From contig JASBTI010000014.1 in assembly GCA_030148505.1 (NCBI GenBank), positions 124,001-188,000 on the forward strand: a stretch of DNA of 64,000 bases. Reading direction: 5' to 3'. Positions 19,815 through 30,144 of this stretch are shown one piece after another. A model generated the notes under the pieces. The model did no database searches. It worked only from the letters and a program-made list of their open reading frames with translations, and was not told the DNA's origin. The stretch is from Rhodanobacter sp. (GTDB taxonomy: Bacteria; Pseudomonadota; Gammaproteobacteria; Xanthomonadales; Rhodanobacteraceae). Numbering within the stretch: position 1 is the stretch's first letter; the number at the start of each line of letters is the position of its first letter. A program made the translations under genes and the position numbers.

Positions 19815-19892
19815 AGACGAATTTCCCGAATGGCGGGCTCGCGCTGTTGCCAGCAGCGTATGCTTGTTGTGGTTGAGATATCGGATTTTCGC

Positions 19893-20510
19893 ATGAAGCT
19901 TCGCTACTGGCTGCGCCCCACTCTGTGGTTGATCCCAATGACTGTCGGCCTGCTGCTTGGCGCCTGCCATCGCGCTGAGCCGCTGCCGTTTCGCCTGACC
20001 AATGTCACCGGCCACATGCCGAAGCTTGAGTTCACGCTCACCAATGATGAAGGCAAGACGGTATCGGCCAGCGACTATCGCGGCAAGGTAGTCTTGCTGT
20101 ACTTCGGCTATACCCATTGCCCCGATGTCTGCCCGCTGACGCTGGCTCATCTGCATGTGGTGATGCAGCGCCTTGGCAAACTGGCGGAAGGCGCGCGCAT
20201 CCTGTTCGTCACAGTCGATCCGGGCCGCGACACACCGTCGGTCTTGCACGGGTACGTCAAGGCATTCGACTCGCATGCCATCGGCCTGACTGGCTCCCCC
20301 CGTGACATCGAGGCGCTGGTCAAACGTTACCGCGCCTCTTTCACCCGCGAACCGTCGAGCAGCGACGGCAACTACGAAGTCAGCCACAGTTCGGCGATCT
20401 ACGTGTTCGACCGGCTGGGCAACCCCCGGGTGCTGTCGACGCCGGCCGACTCGCAAGACGATCTCGTCCACGACCTGCACCTGCTACTGAGCCATGGAGC
20501 CTCCCGATGA
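19893..20510 (+). CDS. SCO1/SenC family copper chaperone
   Basis: FGYTHCPDVCPLTLA CxxxC motif, FVTVDPGRDTP, HSSAIYVFD. Confidence 0.93.
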   Translation: MKLRYWLRPTLWLIPMTVGLLLGACHRAEPLPFRLTNVTGHMPKLEFTLTNDEGKTVSASDYRGKVVLLYFGYTHCPDVCPLTLAHLHVVMQRLGKLAEGARILFVTVDPGRDTPSVLHGYVKAFDSHAIGLTGSPRDIEALVKRYRASFTREPSSSDGNYEVSHSSAIYVFDRLGNPRVLSTPADSQDDLVHDLHLLLSHGASR

Positions 20511-20962
20511 AATTCCGTACCGTGCCCTGCCTGCTGCTGGCCGGCGTGTTGCTGGCTGGCGGCGCACATGCCGATGAAGCGGCGCATATTACCGCCAGCC
20601 ACGGCTGGATCCGCATCCTGCCAGGCAACTTGCCTGCCGGCGCCTACGTTACGCTGACCAACCATGGCGATAAGCCCGCGGTCCTGCAAGGGGCCAGCAG
20701 CCCAGCCTATGGCGAAGTAATGCTGCACAAAAGCTCAACCGAAGGTGGCGTCAGCCGCATGAGCATGGTGAAGGCGTTGAACGTGCCAGCGCACGGCACC
20801 GTCCGGCTCGCGCCGGGCGGCTACCACCTGATGCTGATGAAAGCTGGCCACCCGATAGAGCCGGGTAACTTTGTCCGGATGACGCTCCGATTCCGTGACG
20901 GCAGCCACCTGGTCAGCAATTTCATCGCACGCCCGGCGAATGCCGTGGACGCCGGCGATTGA
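20507..20962 (+). CDS. Periplasmic copper chaperone PCu(A)C
   Basis: AYVTLTNHGDKPAVLQGASSPAYGEVMLHKS...GGVSRM...PGGYHLMLM; overlaps the SCO gene by 4 nt. Confidence 0.92.
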   Translation: MKFRTVPCLLLAGVLLAGGAHADEAAHITASHGWIRILPGNLPAGAYVTLTNHGDKPAVLQGASSPAYGEVMLHKSSTEGGVSRMSMVKALNVPAHGTVRLAPGGYHLMLMKAGHPIEPGNFVRMTLRFRDGSHLVSNFIARPANAVDAGD

Positions 20963-20990
20963 GATGGCGGGATCGCTTGCCGCAAGACCA

Positions 20991-21860
20991 TCAATCCGCG
21001 GCGCTCGTTGAGGGTCGCGCCGCCCCCGGATGCCGCAACACGTGCTGCCGAGGCAGGCGGCCATTGCGGGACAGCCGTAACCATTGCCGCAAGGCCATCA
21101 ATCCGCCGATCGACTCGATCAATGCCGCCGGCACCCAGGTAATGATGCCCCCGATCATCTGACCAGTCAGCACATTGAAGCTGAAAGCACGACCGCATAT
21201 TTCGAAAATCGGGTACAGGTCGGTCCGGGAAAAGGTGACGATTGCGCCGGCCAGTATCTGTGGCGTCATGGTGATCGCCGGCGACAATACACGCATCCCG
21301 ACCACCATCCGTCCGGGTGGATGTGGCCGGTGGTCGAGCACCAATGCCCAGTAGGCGAACCCGCTCATCAACATCGTCCAGTTCATGAAACGATAGATGC
21401 GCCAGTCCAGCATGGCGAGTGTCTGCATCGACGGAATCAACCATACCAGCACAAAGAAAATGAACAACAACGTCGCCACGGTGGGATTCAACAGCACACC
21501 GCTGATTACCCGCCACGGCCAAGATCGCTGTAGCGGCCGCAATACCCGGAGTCGCCACCCCAGCGGCAATCCCGCTCGTAGGGTACTGGCCGGATAGGCC
21601 GTCACAATCAGCAGAGGGGCAAGGTGATGCAGCAGCAGCTGCTGCAACCGGTGCACGAAAAACTCATGCTCGGCGTAGTAATCCAGATAGGTATGCAGCG
21701 ACAGGTAGATGATCGCCATGCCGATCCAGAACGACAACTGGCGGCCGAAGCTCACATGCAGCCGGCGGCTGCCACGGAAATACAACACACACGCCAGCAC
21801 GAAGGTCGCCAGAAACGCCCACGAAAACTCCCACGGCACAACCCACTTCAACAACGTAGC
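20991..21860 (-). CDS. CtaG-like (caa3-type) cytochrome c oxidase assembly membrane protein
   Basis: Multi-TM protein with HHLAPLLIV, LDHRPHPPGRM and WTMLMSG segments typical of caa3_CtaG. Confidence 0.82.
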   Translation of the reverse strand, partial: ATLLKWVVPWEFSWAFLATFVLACVLYFRGSRRLHVSFGRQLSFWIGMAIIYLSLHTYLDYYAEHEFFVHRLQQLLLHHLAPLLIVTAYPASTLRAGLPLGWRLRVLRPLQRSWPWRVISGVLLNPTVATLLFIFFVLVWLIPSMQTLAMLDWRIYRFMNWTMLMSGFAYWALVLDHRPHPPGRMVVGMRVLSPAITMTPQILAGAIVTFSRTDLYPIFEICGRAFSFNVLTGQMIGGIITWVPAALIESIGGLMALRQWLRLSRNGRLPRQHVLRHPGAARPSTSAAD

Positions 21861-21959
21861 CATCACTTCAGCACACCTGAACCCCTGACCCCGACAACCT
21901 GCGAAGTCCATCCAGCTTAAAGCCGCCAGCCACTTCAGCGTTGCGGCAGATTGCCACCC

Positions 21960-23876
21960 TCACCGATACCTCCGGTTACGGCGTGTCCGACGCCAGCCGT
22001 AGAGCAGGCCGATCAAGGTGACCAGCCCCGGAACCAGCACGATATTGATCACTTTCAAACGAAAACCCAGGGCATCGATCTCCGCATTGAGCTGGTGCTG
22101 TACGTCGCGCAAGGCCTTGTTGATCGCCATCTGGCGCTGGCGAAATTGCTCGATCTCGTGCCGCTGTTCGGCGGTAATCAGGCCCGCCTGACTGCCTTTG
22201 GCCGGCTGCAGCTCCTGCAGTCGCCTGCGAGTATCCGCAAGCTCCTTCTCCAGCTCGCGCTCCTTCTGCAGAAATTTCTGGTCGGCCACATTGCGCAAGG
22301 CTTGTACCCGCGTGAATGGCCGCTGCGAAGTGGATCGGCCACGAATCGACAACAAGGCCGAGGATCCACTCAAATTGTCCACCAGATTGTTGACGAAATC
22401 GCCATTGTTGGCGAACACACGCATCATTGTCTGCCCGAGAATGTTTTGCGGCTCGACCCACAGCCGATCGTTCAACAGGTCAGTATCGGCGATCAGGATG
22501 ACCTCGGCACTCGACCCAGAGTGGGTCAGGTGCCCAGGCTGACTGGCACGTTCGGGAAAGGCACTGGTGAACGGGCCACGCAGCCTGGCCGCCAGAACAT
22601 AATGGACATTGTCAGGTTTGTAACCCTGCAGCAGTTGGCTGGGATTGTTGCTGTCCCGCAGCACGCGCTGGGTCGATACCGCCTCGGCCTGGGCACTGCT
22701 CTGCAGTAACGGAATCAGGCGCGTAGTGGCGTTGGGGGCAAGATCGAAGTAACCAATGGTGGCGACATTGATGCGTTGCAGGCTTGCGGTGACGACGTCG
22801 TCGTGATTTAGCTGCTGCGAGCCGAGTGCAAGCATCGCCGGATGATTGAAGCTGCTGCCGGCAAGCTCGATCGGCAACGCCCGCGAACGGTCCAGAACGA
22901 CCTTGTTCGGATCGAAACGCACGCCCCATGCGGCGAACAAGCGCGGCAGGTTGGAGCTGACCCCGGAAGACTCCGGACCTACCGCCGGCACAGCAGGCGT
23001 TTCCAGCTCGGCGTCGGGATCGACAAAAACCACAAGATGGCCGCCACCCAATACATATTGGTCGATTGCATATTGTGCGCTGACCGACAACTCCTGCGGA
23101 TGAATCAACAACAACACCTTGATGCGGTCACTGATGAACTGCAACTTGTTCTGATCCAGCATCTTCACGTCAAACAACTGGTTGAGCTGTTGCATCACCG
23201 TCCAGGGGGGCACTCCCAGCAAGGGATTGCCATCGACCGGCAGCGAGCTGATCACGCCTACCAGGGGCTTGCTCGACTGGTTCAATTCGTAAAGCAGCTT
23301 CGCGATGTCGTACTCGAGGAAGGCCTCGCGAGCCGGATCGAAAAACGGGATCGACAGCGTTTTCTCCGGCATTCGCTCCCGCGCGGCCCGCCCCTCCGCG
23401 TCTGCAGGCAAGGTATTTCCGACCAGCCCGAAAAACACACGCTCCCCATTGCTGCCGCCACTAGCCGCCGTCAGCCCGCCCGCTTCGGCATTGGACTCAT
23501 CGTCCGAGTACGGCACCGGATCAATTACTTGAAGGTGGATGCGCCCATGTGAGCGCACCGCCATCTCCTGCAGCACTTCACGCACCCGTTGCTCGTAACT
23601 GCGCAGTTGCGGAAGGTCGCGTGTCGCATGACTGGAGAAATACAGCGTCAGATTGAGCGGATGGCGTAACGTATCGACAATCTTCAGCGTACCGGGCGTC
23701 AGCGTGTACAGGTGATCGGTAGTCAGATCCACGCGCGACACGTGCAGCCAGCGGCCACTGCTGACAATCACCGGAACAATAACCAGCACCAGCAACAGCA
23801 GACGCAGATACAGCATGAGACGTCGGCTCAGGTGAATCGGTGTGATCAATACCTTCGGCAGACGCAATCGGGCCAT
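21960..23876 (-). CDS. GldG-like ABC transporter auxiliary protein
   Basis: TM-bounded protein with VDLTTDHLYTLTPGTLKIVDTL and LVGVISSLP segments; upstream permease and ATPase genes. Confidence 0.82.
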   Translation of the reverse strand: MARLRLPKVLITPIHLSRRLMLYLRLLLLVLVIVPVIVSSGRWLHVSRVDLTTDHLYTLTPGTLKIVDTLRHPLNLTLYFSSHATRDLPQLRSYEQRVREVLQEMAVRSHGRIHLQVIDPVPYSDDESNAEAGGLTAASGGSNGERVFFGLVGNTLPADAEGRAARERMPEKTLSIPFFDPAREAFLEYDIAKLLYELNQSSKPLVGVISSLPVDGNPLLGVPPWTVMQQLNQLFDVKMLDQNKLQFISDRIKVLLLIHPQELSVSAQYAIDQYVLGGGHLVVFVDPDAELETPAVPAVGPESSGVSSNLPRLFAAWGVRFDPNKVVLDRSRALPIELAGSSFNHPAMLALGSQQLNHDDVVTASLQRINVATIGYFDLAPNATTRLIPLLQSSAQAEAVSTQRVLRDSNNPSQLLQGYKPDNVHYVLAARLRGPFTSAFPERASQPGHLTHSGSSAEVILIADTDLLNDRLWVEPQNILGQTMMRVFANNGDFVNNLVDNLSGSSALLSIRGRSTSQRPFTRVQALRNVADQKFLQKERELEKELADTRRRLQELQPAKGSQAGLITAEQRHEIEQFRQRQMAINKALRDVQHQLNAEIDALGFRLKVINIVLVPGLVTLIGLLYGWRRTRRNRRYR

Positions 23877-23879
23877 CGG

Positions 23880-24614
23880 TCAACGCATCCGCTTCAGATT
23901 GAGCACCAGCACACCGGCAATCAGCCAGCCGGCCATGCTCAGCACGAAATACAGCATGTCGCGCAGGTCCAGCACTCCGCGCGCGATCGCCTCGAAGTGG
24001 TGAAGCATACTGAGATCCATCGCTCCCCGGATCAGTTGCCGGGGCAGCGCGCCATGGAAGAAATCTAACACCTGCTGCTGGCCGGCCAGTATCAGCAGTA
24101 CACACACCAGCGCAGTCAGGATGAAAGCGACTACCTGACTTTGCGTCACGGCAGACAAGCATGCGCCAATGGCTACGAAGGTGCCCGCCATCAACCAGCT
24201 GCCGAGATACCCAGCCAGGATGACCCCATTGTCCGGCGCACCCAGATAGTTGACGGTGACCCAGATCGGAAACGTCAACAGCAGAGCTATGCCGATGAAC
24301 AACCAAGCCGCCAGGAACTTGCCCAGCATCGCTTGCCAGAGGGTCAACGGCAGCGTCAGCAGCAACTCCAGGGTGCCACCCTTGGCCTCCTCGGCCCACA
24401 TGCGCATGGTGATTGCCGGCACCAGGATCAGATACAACCAGGGATGCATCACGAAAAAAGGTTGCAGGTCCGCTTGCCCACGCTCGTAGAAATCGCCGAC
24501 ATAAAACGTGAGAATGCCGCTGAGCACGAGAAAGATAACCAGAAATACGTAGGCCACCGGGGTCACGAAATAACTGCGCAGCTCACGACGGACCACCGCA
24601 CTGACGGGGCTCAT
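23880..24614 (-). CDS. GldF-like ABC transporter permease
   Basis: VVRRELRSYFVTPVAYVFLVIFL, EEAKGGTLELLLTLPLT, six hydrophobic segments. Confidence 0.86.
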   Translation of the reverse strand: MSPVSAVVRRELRSYFVTPVAYVFLVIFLVLSGILTFYVGDFYERGQADLQPFFVMHPWLYLILVPAITMRMWAEEAKGGTLELLLTLPLTLWQAMLGKFLAAWLFIGIALLLTFPIWVTVNYLGAPDNGVILAGYLGSWLMAGTFVAIGACLSAVTQSQVVAFILTALVCVLLILAGQQQVLDFFHGALPRQLIRGAMDLSMLHHFEAIARGVLDLRDMLYFVLSMAGWLIAGVLVLNLKRMR

Positions 24615-25567
24615 GCGGCGTCCTCTTGCGAGGCGACTGACTCGTCCCCCGTAGCGGTCGTGATCTGTCGAAACACCTCGTCAAGGCGACCACGCTCCAG
24701 CTGGATTTCCGATACCTCCAGCCCCTGCTCGCGCAACAACCCTTCAACCGCCTCCAGAATACGTTCGCCGCGACGGGGAAACACGGTAACCCGACCGTCC
24801 AGCGGATCAACCTCGATCGCCGCCACTTGCGGCAGGCGTCCCAACATCTCCTGGGACATGCCGCTACCCGGGGCACTGAACGACACCGCTCCGTGATAGC
24901 GTGAACGACGCTCCAGTTCTGCCGGGGTCGCGTCGGCCAGCAGGCGGCCGCAGGCGATGATCACCACGCGGTTGCACAGCGCATGCACCTCTTCCAGCAG
25001 ATGCGTCGAGATCAGGATCGTGCGATCCCGCGCCATCGTGTCGATCAGCTGGCGTACTGCATGCTTCTGGTTCGGATCGAGCCCATCGGTGGGCTCGTCC
25101 AGCATCAATACCGGCGGATCGTGCAGAATCGCCTGAGCCAGTCCAACCCGGCGACGCAAACCCTTGGACAAGGTCTCGATGCACTGCCCCAGCACGTCCT
25201 CCAGTTGCAGCCGCTGCACCACTTCGTCGAAGCGACGAAAACCGGTATCCGCCTTGAAGCCGCGCAGGCGAATAATGAACTGCAGGAACTCCCGTACCGT
25301 CATCTCGCCGTAACTTGGCGCACCTTCGGGCAAATATCCCAATGCCCGCTTCGCCTTGAGCGGATCGCGCACCACATCGTAGCCACAGACGCTTGCGGTG
25401 CCCGATGTCGGCACCAAAAACCCCGCGATCATGCGCATCGCCGTCGACTTGCCCGCCCCATTGGGGCCCAGCAGACCAAGGACCTGACCTGGCTCGACCC
25501 GGATGCTCAGGGCATCGACGGCCGTCAGTCCGCCATAACGACGGGTCAATCGGTTGGTTTCAATCAT
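24611..25567 (-). CDS. ABC transporter ATP-binding protein (GldA-like)
   Basis: Walker A GPNGAGKST, signature LSKGLRRRVGLAQ, Walker B VLMLDEPTDGLDP; 4-nt overlap with permease. Confidence 0.93.
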   Translation of the reverse strand: MIETNRLTRRYGGLTAVDALSIRVEPGQVLGLLGPNGAGKSTAMRMIAGFLVPTSGTASVCGYDVVRDPLKAKRALGYLPEGAPSYGEMTVREFLQFIIRLRGFKADTGFRRFDEVVQRLQLEDVLGQCIETLSKGLRRRVGLAQAILHDPPVLMLDEPTDGLDPNQKHAVRQLIDTMARDRTILISTHLLEEVHALCNRVVIIACGRLLADATPAELERRSRYHGAVSFSAPGSGMSQEMLGRLPQVAAIEVDPLDGRVTVFPRRGERILEAVEGLLREQGLEVSEIQLERGRLDEVFRQITTATGDESVASQEDAA

Positions 25568-25695
25568 CTTGGTCGTTGCGCGGTGGTTGTTTGTCGCGAG
25601 AGGGACAGTCACCACCAATGTACCGCATCACCGGACAAAGGTTCCTGCGAGCCCTGACGACGATGCCCTGGCCTACAGGACATCGCCTCAAGACA

Positions 25696-28221
25696 TCAGA
25701 ACTTGAAATCGAGCCGTGCGTAGTAGTAGCCGCCGTTGATACCGAACGGCAGCGTCTCCCAGCCGTAGGTGAACCCAAGCTGTGGGAACGGGAAACCCTG
25801 CTGCCTGTTCCAACGATCCGGATAGGTATTGAACATGTTATCCGCACCAATGGTCAGACGTGCCTTGTCAGAGAAGCGGTAACCGACAGCCATATCGGCG
25901 AGCCACTTGCCACTCCAGGTTTGCTTGATGCCAGGAGTAAAGCCGTCACCGGTAACGGGACCATAGTAGTTGCCACGCAGCGTCAGCGCCCACGGCCCTT
26001 CACTATAGACACCTTGCAGCACACCGTGCACGCGCGGCTGACCATGCTCGATCAGGGTGACCTGAGTATCGTCGAACAACTGGGCTGGCGGCAGGATGGC
26101 CGATTGCGACTTGCGCTTGGTCACCTTGGTCTGGTTGTAGTTATACAACGCGGTCAGGTTCAGCCGCGATCCGCTGTCGAACGTAAAGCCTTTTTCGGCA
26201 ACCACATCGACACCTTCAGTGCGGGTATCGATCGCATTGGTAAAGAACAGCACCTGACCGACCCCGATCGGATCAAGAATGGCCGCGATCGGACAGTTGG
26301 CATTGTTGGCCGCGCAGGGCTGACCATTGGTGCCGGTGGATTCCGGCACGATATTGCTCGAGAACACAATGCGGTTCTTGATATCGATGCGGAACAAATC
26401 GACGGTCAGCGTGAAGTCATTGCCGGGCTTGTAGACCACGCCCAGTGTTCCGCTGCGCGACGTCTCCTGTTTGAGCGGCTGGATACCGAAATCGCGGGTA
26501 ACCGTGCTGTTCTGTCGCGCTGTCAGGGTGTCGACCAGTACGCCACTGGGATTCAGGTTGGTCGAGCGCTGGCTGTAGAACATCTGTTGCACGCCTGGCG
26601 CACGAAACCCCGTCGCCAGCGTGCCGCGCACGGCGAAGCTGTCGGTGGCGTCAAAGCGCGCAGAAAACTTGCCGGTGCTGGAGCCGCCGAAATCCGAATA
26701 CTTTTCGTAGCGCGCGGCAGCACCCAGCAACAGACGATCAGTAACCTGCGACTCGGCATCGACGTAGAACGCCCAGTTGTGGCGACCGGCATTCACCGCC
26801 TCGGTGGGCGAGAATCCCGGGAAGCCCTGAATGCCCGGCTGGGCGATTGCACCGGTCTGCCCATAGATCGGGATGGCGCGATTGTTGGTACGTCCGTACA
26901 TGTACGAAACCGGATCCCCGGGGGTGATACCGTAGACGTCCTTGCGCCATTCCAGGCCCGTGGCGAAACTCAGCACATCGTTCCCGATGCCCCAGTTGAT
27001 CGGCCCGCGAAAATCAAGGTTGAGCGAGGTCTCGTCCAGCTTCAATGTGCCGGTGTTGGCCGAGGTCGGCGAACTGGCGTAAATGCCACCATTCGCCAGG
27101 GGCTCGTACCACCAGCTGACGTTGACCGAATTGCGCTCGTGGAAACCAAAGCTGCTGTGGCCCCGATTCACCGAAAGGTCCCAGTCCCAATCCGCGCCCA
27201 ACGGACTGCGGTAACCGGCCACGACCGAGGCGTCCTTCACCGTGGTGACAATATTGGGAAGAAACCCGTTCGGATACAGCGCCGGCACGGTGCGATTGTC
27301 GCCGGCCGAGCGGAAAAAGCCGTACGAACTTCCATCACGCTTGGAAACACCGCCGAACCAGTAAAACTCACCGCGGGCGACCGGCAGTGCGCCGTTCATC
27401 CAAAAATAGCCATCGGTAGCGTCGGAATCACCCAGTTTTTGCGTTACCCGTGGTGGATTTACCCGCAACGTGTCGGGGCCCGCCCGATTGGTCGCGCCGC
27501 GTTTGCGATACTCCAGGGTAAGATTGAGATAGCCACCATGACCGAGCGGCACGCCGGTGTTGACGCTGCCATGGCGTACCAGCCCGTCCCCCTTGTAGGT
27601 CTGTCCGGTATCCATCGACACGCTGGTCACGTTGACCTGCTTTTTCAGCACAATGTTGATCACGCCCGAGATCGCGTCAGACCCATACTGCGCAGCGGCC
27701 CCGTCGCGCAACACCTCCACGCGTTCGATCGCCGCCAACGGAATCGCATTGATGTCCGTGCCTGCCGAGCCCCTGCCAATGGTCTGCTGGACATTGACCA
27801 GCGCCTGCTGATGGCGGCGCTTGCCATTGACCAGCACCAGGACTTGGTCGGGACCTAACCCTCGCAAGGTCGCCGGCCGAATGATGTCGGTACCGTCACT
27901 GACGAAGGTACGCGAAAAATTGAAGCTTGGCTCCAGCATCTGCAAGGCCTGACCCAGCTCGCTGGCACCGGTATTTTCCAGTTGGGTATTGCTGATCACG
28001 TCGACAGGCGCCGCTGTTTCCGCTGCCGTACGCCCACCCGCGCGCGAACCGATGACTTGCACGCCTTGCAGCTGGACGGCCTTGCTCTGGTCGGGCTTGG
28101 TGGCCTGCTGGCCCAGTGCTGGCATGGCCATCCCCGATGCGCCCAATGCCAGTGCCGCAATGAGGGCGTAAGATGAAATGCCACCTGCGCGTCCAGCCGG
28201 ACGCCAATGGTTGTGCTGCAT
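25696..28221 (-). CDS. TonB-dependent receptor
   Basis: Signal peptide, plug domain (TAAPVDVISNTQLENTGASELGQAL), barrel ending YYARLDFKF. Confidence 0.93.
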   Translation of the reverse strand: MQHNHWRPAGRAGGISSYALIAALALGASGMAMPALGQQATKPDQSKAVQLQGVQVIGSRAGGRTAAETAAPVDVISNTQLENTGASELGQALQMLEPSFNFSRTFVSDGTDIIRPATLRGLGPDQVLVLVNGKRRHQQALVNVQQTIGRGSAGTDINAIPLAAIERVEVLRDGAAAQYGSDAISGVINIVLKKQVNVTSVSMDTGQTYKGDGLVRHGSVNTGVPLGHGGYLNLTLEYRKRGATNRAGPDTLRVNPPRVTQKLGDSDATDGYFWMNGALPVARGEFYWFGGVSKRDGSSYGFFRSAGDNRTVPALYPNGFLPNIVTTVKDASVVAGYRSPLGADWDWDLSVNRGHSSFGFHERNSVNVSWWYEPLANGGIYASSPTSANTGTLKLDETSLNLDFRGPINWGIGNDVLSFATGLEWRKDVYGITPGDPVSYMYGRTNNRAIPIYGQTGAIAQPGIQGFPGFSPTEAVNAGRHNWAFYVDAESQVTDRLLLGAAARYEKYSDFGGSSTGKFSARFDATDSFAVRGTLATGFRAPGVQQMFYSQRSTNLNPSGVLVDTLTARQNSTVTRDFGIQPLKQETSRSGTLGVVYKPGNDFTLTVDLFRIDIKNRIVFSSNIVPESTGTNGQPCAANNANCPIAAILDPIGVGQVLFFTNAIDTRTEGVDVVAEKGFTFDSGSRLNLTALYNYNQTKVTKRKSQSAILPPAQLFDDTQVTLIEHGQPRVHGVLQGVYSEGPWALTLRGNYYGPVTGDGFTPGIKQTWSGKWLADMAVGYRFSDKARLTIGADNMFNTYPDRWNRQQGFPFPQLGFTYGWETLPFGINGGYYYARLDFKF

Positions 28222-28413
28222 GATTTTTCTCCCCGAGATTTCGCGACGCAACGGTGTCCGCGCTTATGCAATGCGAGACTACAGCGCCCTCCCCGACACT
28301 AGCAAGAACTTACCGCTGGCGGATCGGAAGAATTTGATGCCAATCACCCCAATCGCCTGTTGTCGCGATGACCCAAGGTCATCTAGGCGGGCAATTTCTG
28401 CAGTCGCAAGGCG

Positions 28414-28452
28414 TAAAAAAAAAGCCTGCCACGATCTGTGGACAGGCTTTTT
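28414..28452 (-). terminator. Rho-independent terminator (possibly bidirectional)
   Basis: AAAAAGCCTGCC...GGACAGGCTTTTT hairpin just downstream of the minus-strand gene ending at 28486. Confidence 0.75.
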
Positions 28453-28485
28453 GAGCTTTTTCTTGCGCCCGGTTACGCAATAAAA

Positions 28486-29856
28486 TCAGTTTGCCACGCT
28501 GGCACCGCTTGCCGGAGCCGCGGCGGAGCCGGCTGGAGCGGGCGCAGAAGAAGATGAAGCAGGTGCACCCGTGTCCATCGATGGCTGCCGGATGCCGGCT
28601 GCCTGCTCAGGCGTCTGCTGCGGAGCACTGCTCAGCGGCAAGTACACATCATACTTGGCATAGGTGGTGATGGCGCCGCTGGCGTCTTTGACTTCCGGCT
28701 GAACCAGGATGTCGTAGGAGGGGCTGACGACCACATCGAACTGGTAGCCGTGCGTCTGCGCATAGGCCTTGAGCATGTCACGAATCTGCGGCACCCCGGC
28801 GAAGGTGCCACTCCACACGCCCTTCAGTGCCGCGCCGCCGAATACCATCGCCCCGCGTACATTGTTGTCCAGTACCAGACGGCCGTAACGATCGCGGTTA
28901 CCGGGGGTGAGCGCCGGACTGCTAGCCGCGGCAGCGGCGGTGCCAGCCTCAGCAGGAGCCGCGGTCGTATCGATCGATGGCGGCACCGGTGCCGTCAACT
29001 GCTCGCTCTGCCCGGCGACGGTTAGCGTACCGGTATCGATCGGCATGGCCACGTCGAATTTGAAGGTCTGATCGCCGTAGCTAGTCGTGAACAGGATACG
29101 CGGGCCGGTGATGTTCACCCCGAGCTTCTTGGCCTCGGCTTTGATTTGCCCGATGGCAGTTGTCACCGCCGTATCCAGGCCATCCAGGCCTTCCTTGCGG
29201 GCAATCGAGCTGGAGACCAGCAGTACCGGTGTCGGTTGGGTCTGCTCGATCGAAGGATTCAGCTGGCTGTAATCGACGTTGGGTACGGCTGCCAACACGT
29301 TCTGCAGATTATTCAGGCTGTACTGGATGAAGGCATCGGGCTCGCCATGGATATACAGATTGGCAAAGCGGTTGACCAGATTCCAGCCATAAGTGACGTC
29401 GTACGACCAGGTGATATCGGTCAGTTGACCGCGGCTGCCCTTGCGGGCCAGATCCAGGGTGAAGTGCTTGTCACGGCCACGCCAAGTATTGTCCAGGCTC
29501 CAGACGATGCTGGCGCCCCGCGTATTGCTGTCGATCTTGTCGAAATCCGGCGTAGCACTGGCAATCGTCAGCTGGCCATTACCGAGTTTGGGATTGGAAC
29601 TGGTCCAGCTCACCTCGGAACCGGGTCCGTAAGACTTCCCCGAAAAGGTGAACTGCGCCTTCGGATCGATCGAACCGATCGCCGAATATTTCGGCAGCAC
29701 CCTGAAGTTGTCCAACACGTCATACACCTGACGCAGGTCTTTGCCGACAACCAGGGTACGTTCCACATGGCCGCTGCCCGGCATGACCACCGCTGCCGCC
29801 ACACCAATCGCCGCGACGATGACCAGGGCAGCCAAAAATTCAAGGACACGCATCAT
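28486..29856 (-). CDS. SRPBCC-domain protein with GyrI-like C-terminal region and Ala/Pro/Ser-rich tail
   Basis: N-terminal TM, VYDVLDNFRVLPKYSAIG SRPBCC-like start, low-complexity C-terminus. Confidence 0.75.
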   Translation of the reverse strand: MMRVLEFLAALVIVAAIGVAAAVVMPGSGHVERTLVVGKDLRQVYDVLDNFRVLPKYSAIGSIDPKAQFTFSGKSYGPGSEVSWTSSNPKLGNGQLTIASATPDFDKIDSNTRGASIVWSLDNTWRGRDKHFTLDLARKGSRGQLTDITWSYDVTYGWNLVNRFANLYIHGEPDAFIQYSLNNLQNVLAAVPNVDYSQLNPSIEQTQPTPVLLVSSSIARKEGLDGLDTAVTTAIGQIKAEAKKLGVNITGPRILFTTSYGDQTFKFDVAMPIDTGTLTVAGQSEQLTAPVPPSIDTTAAPAEAGTAAAAASSPALTPGNRDRYGRLVLDNNVRGAMVFGGAALKGVWSGTFAGVPQIRDMLKAYAQTHGYQFDVVVSPSYDILVQPEVKDASGAITTYAKYDVYLPLSSAPQQTPEQAAGIRQPSMDTGAPASSSSAPAPAGSAAAPASGASVAN

Positions 29857-30144
29857 TCCAGAGTTCTCCGAGCGTCTCTACGCTGTACCAAAAGATGTCA
29901 CCCCGCAGCCACTTCAACCCACTGGAAGAGGGTACTCCGCAAGCCATCGCCGGGGGGTCGGCAAATGCCGAAGCCATGGATGTTACTTGCTCGCGCGCTG
30001 GAACGCTATTGGCCGCGCCGCGTTCGGGGGCGATGTCCCAAATTCACTCAGCGCCGACCTTTTTCAGGACCACAAACCAGGCTGCGGCGAATGCACCGAA
30101 ATCCTCGAGATACCCGCCCCAGCCTCGCATCCGGCGACCTCGGC

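Noticed and set aside
25393-27858. 821-aa plus-strand ORF
   Set aside because: Antisense to the ABC ATPase and TonB-dependent receptor; no domain signature
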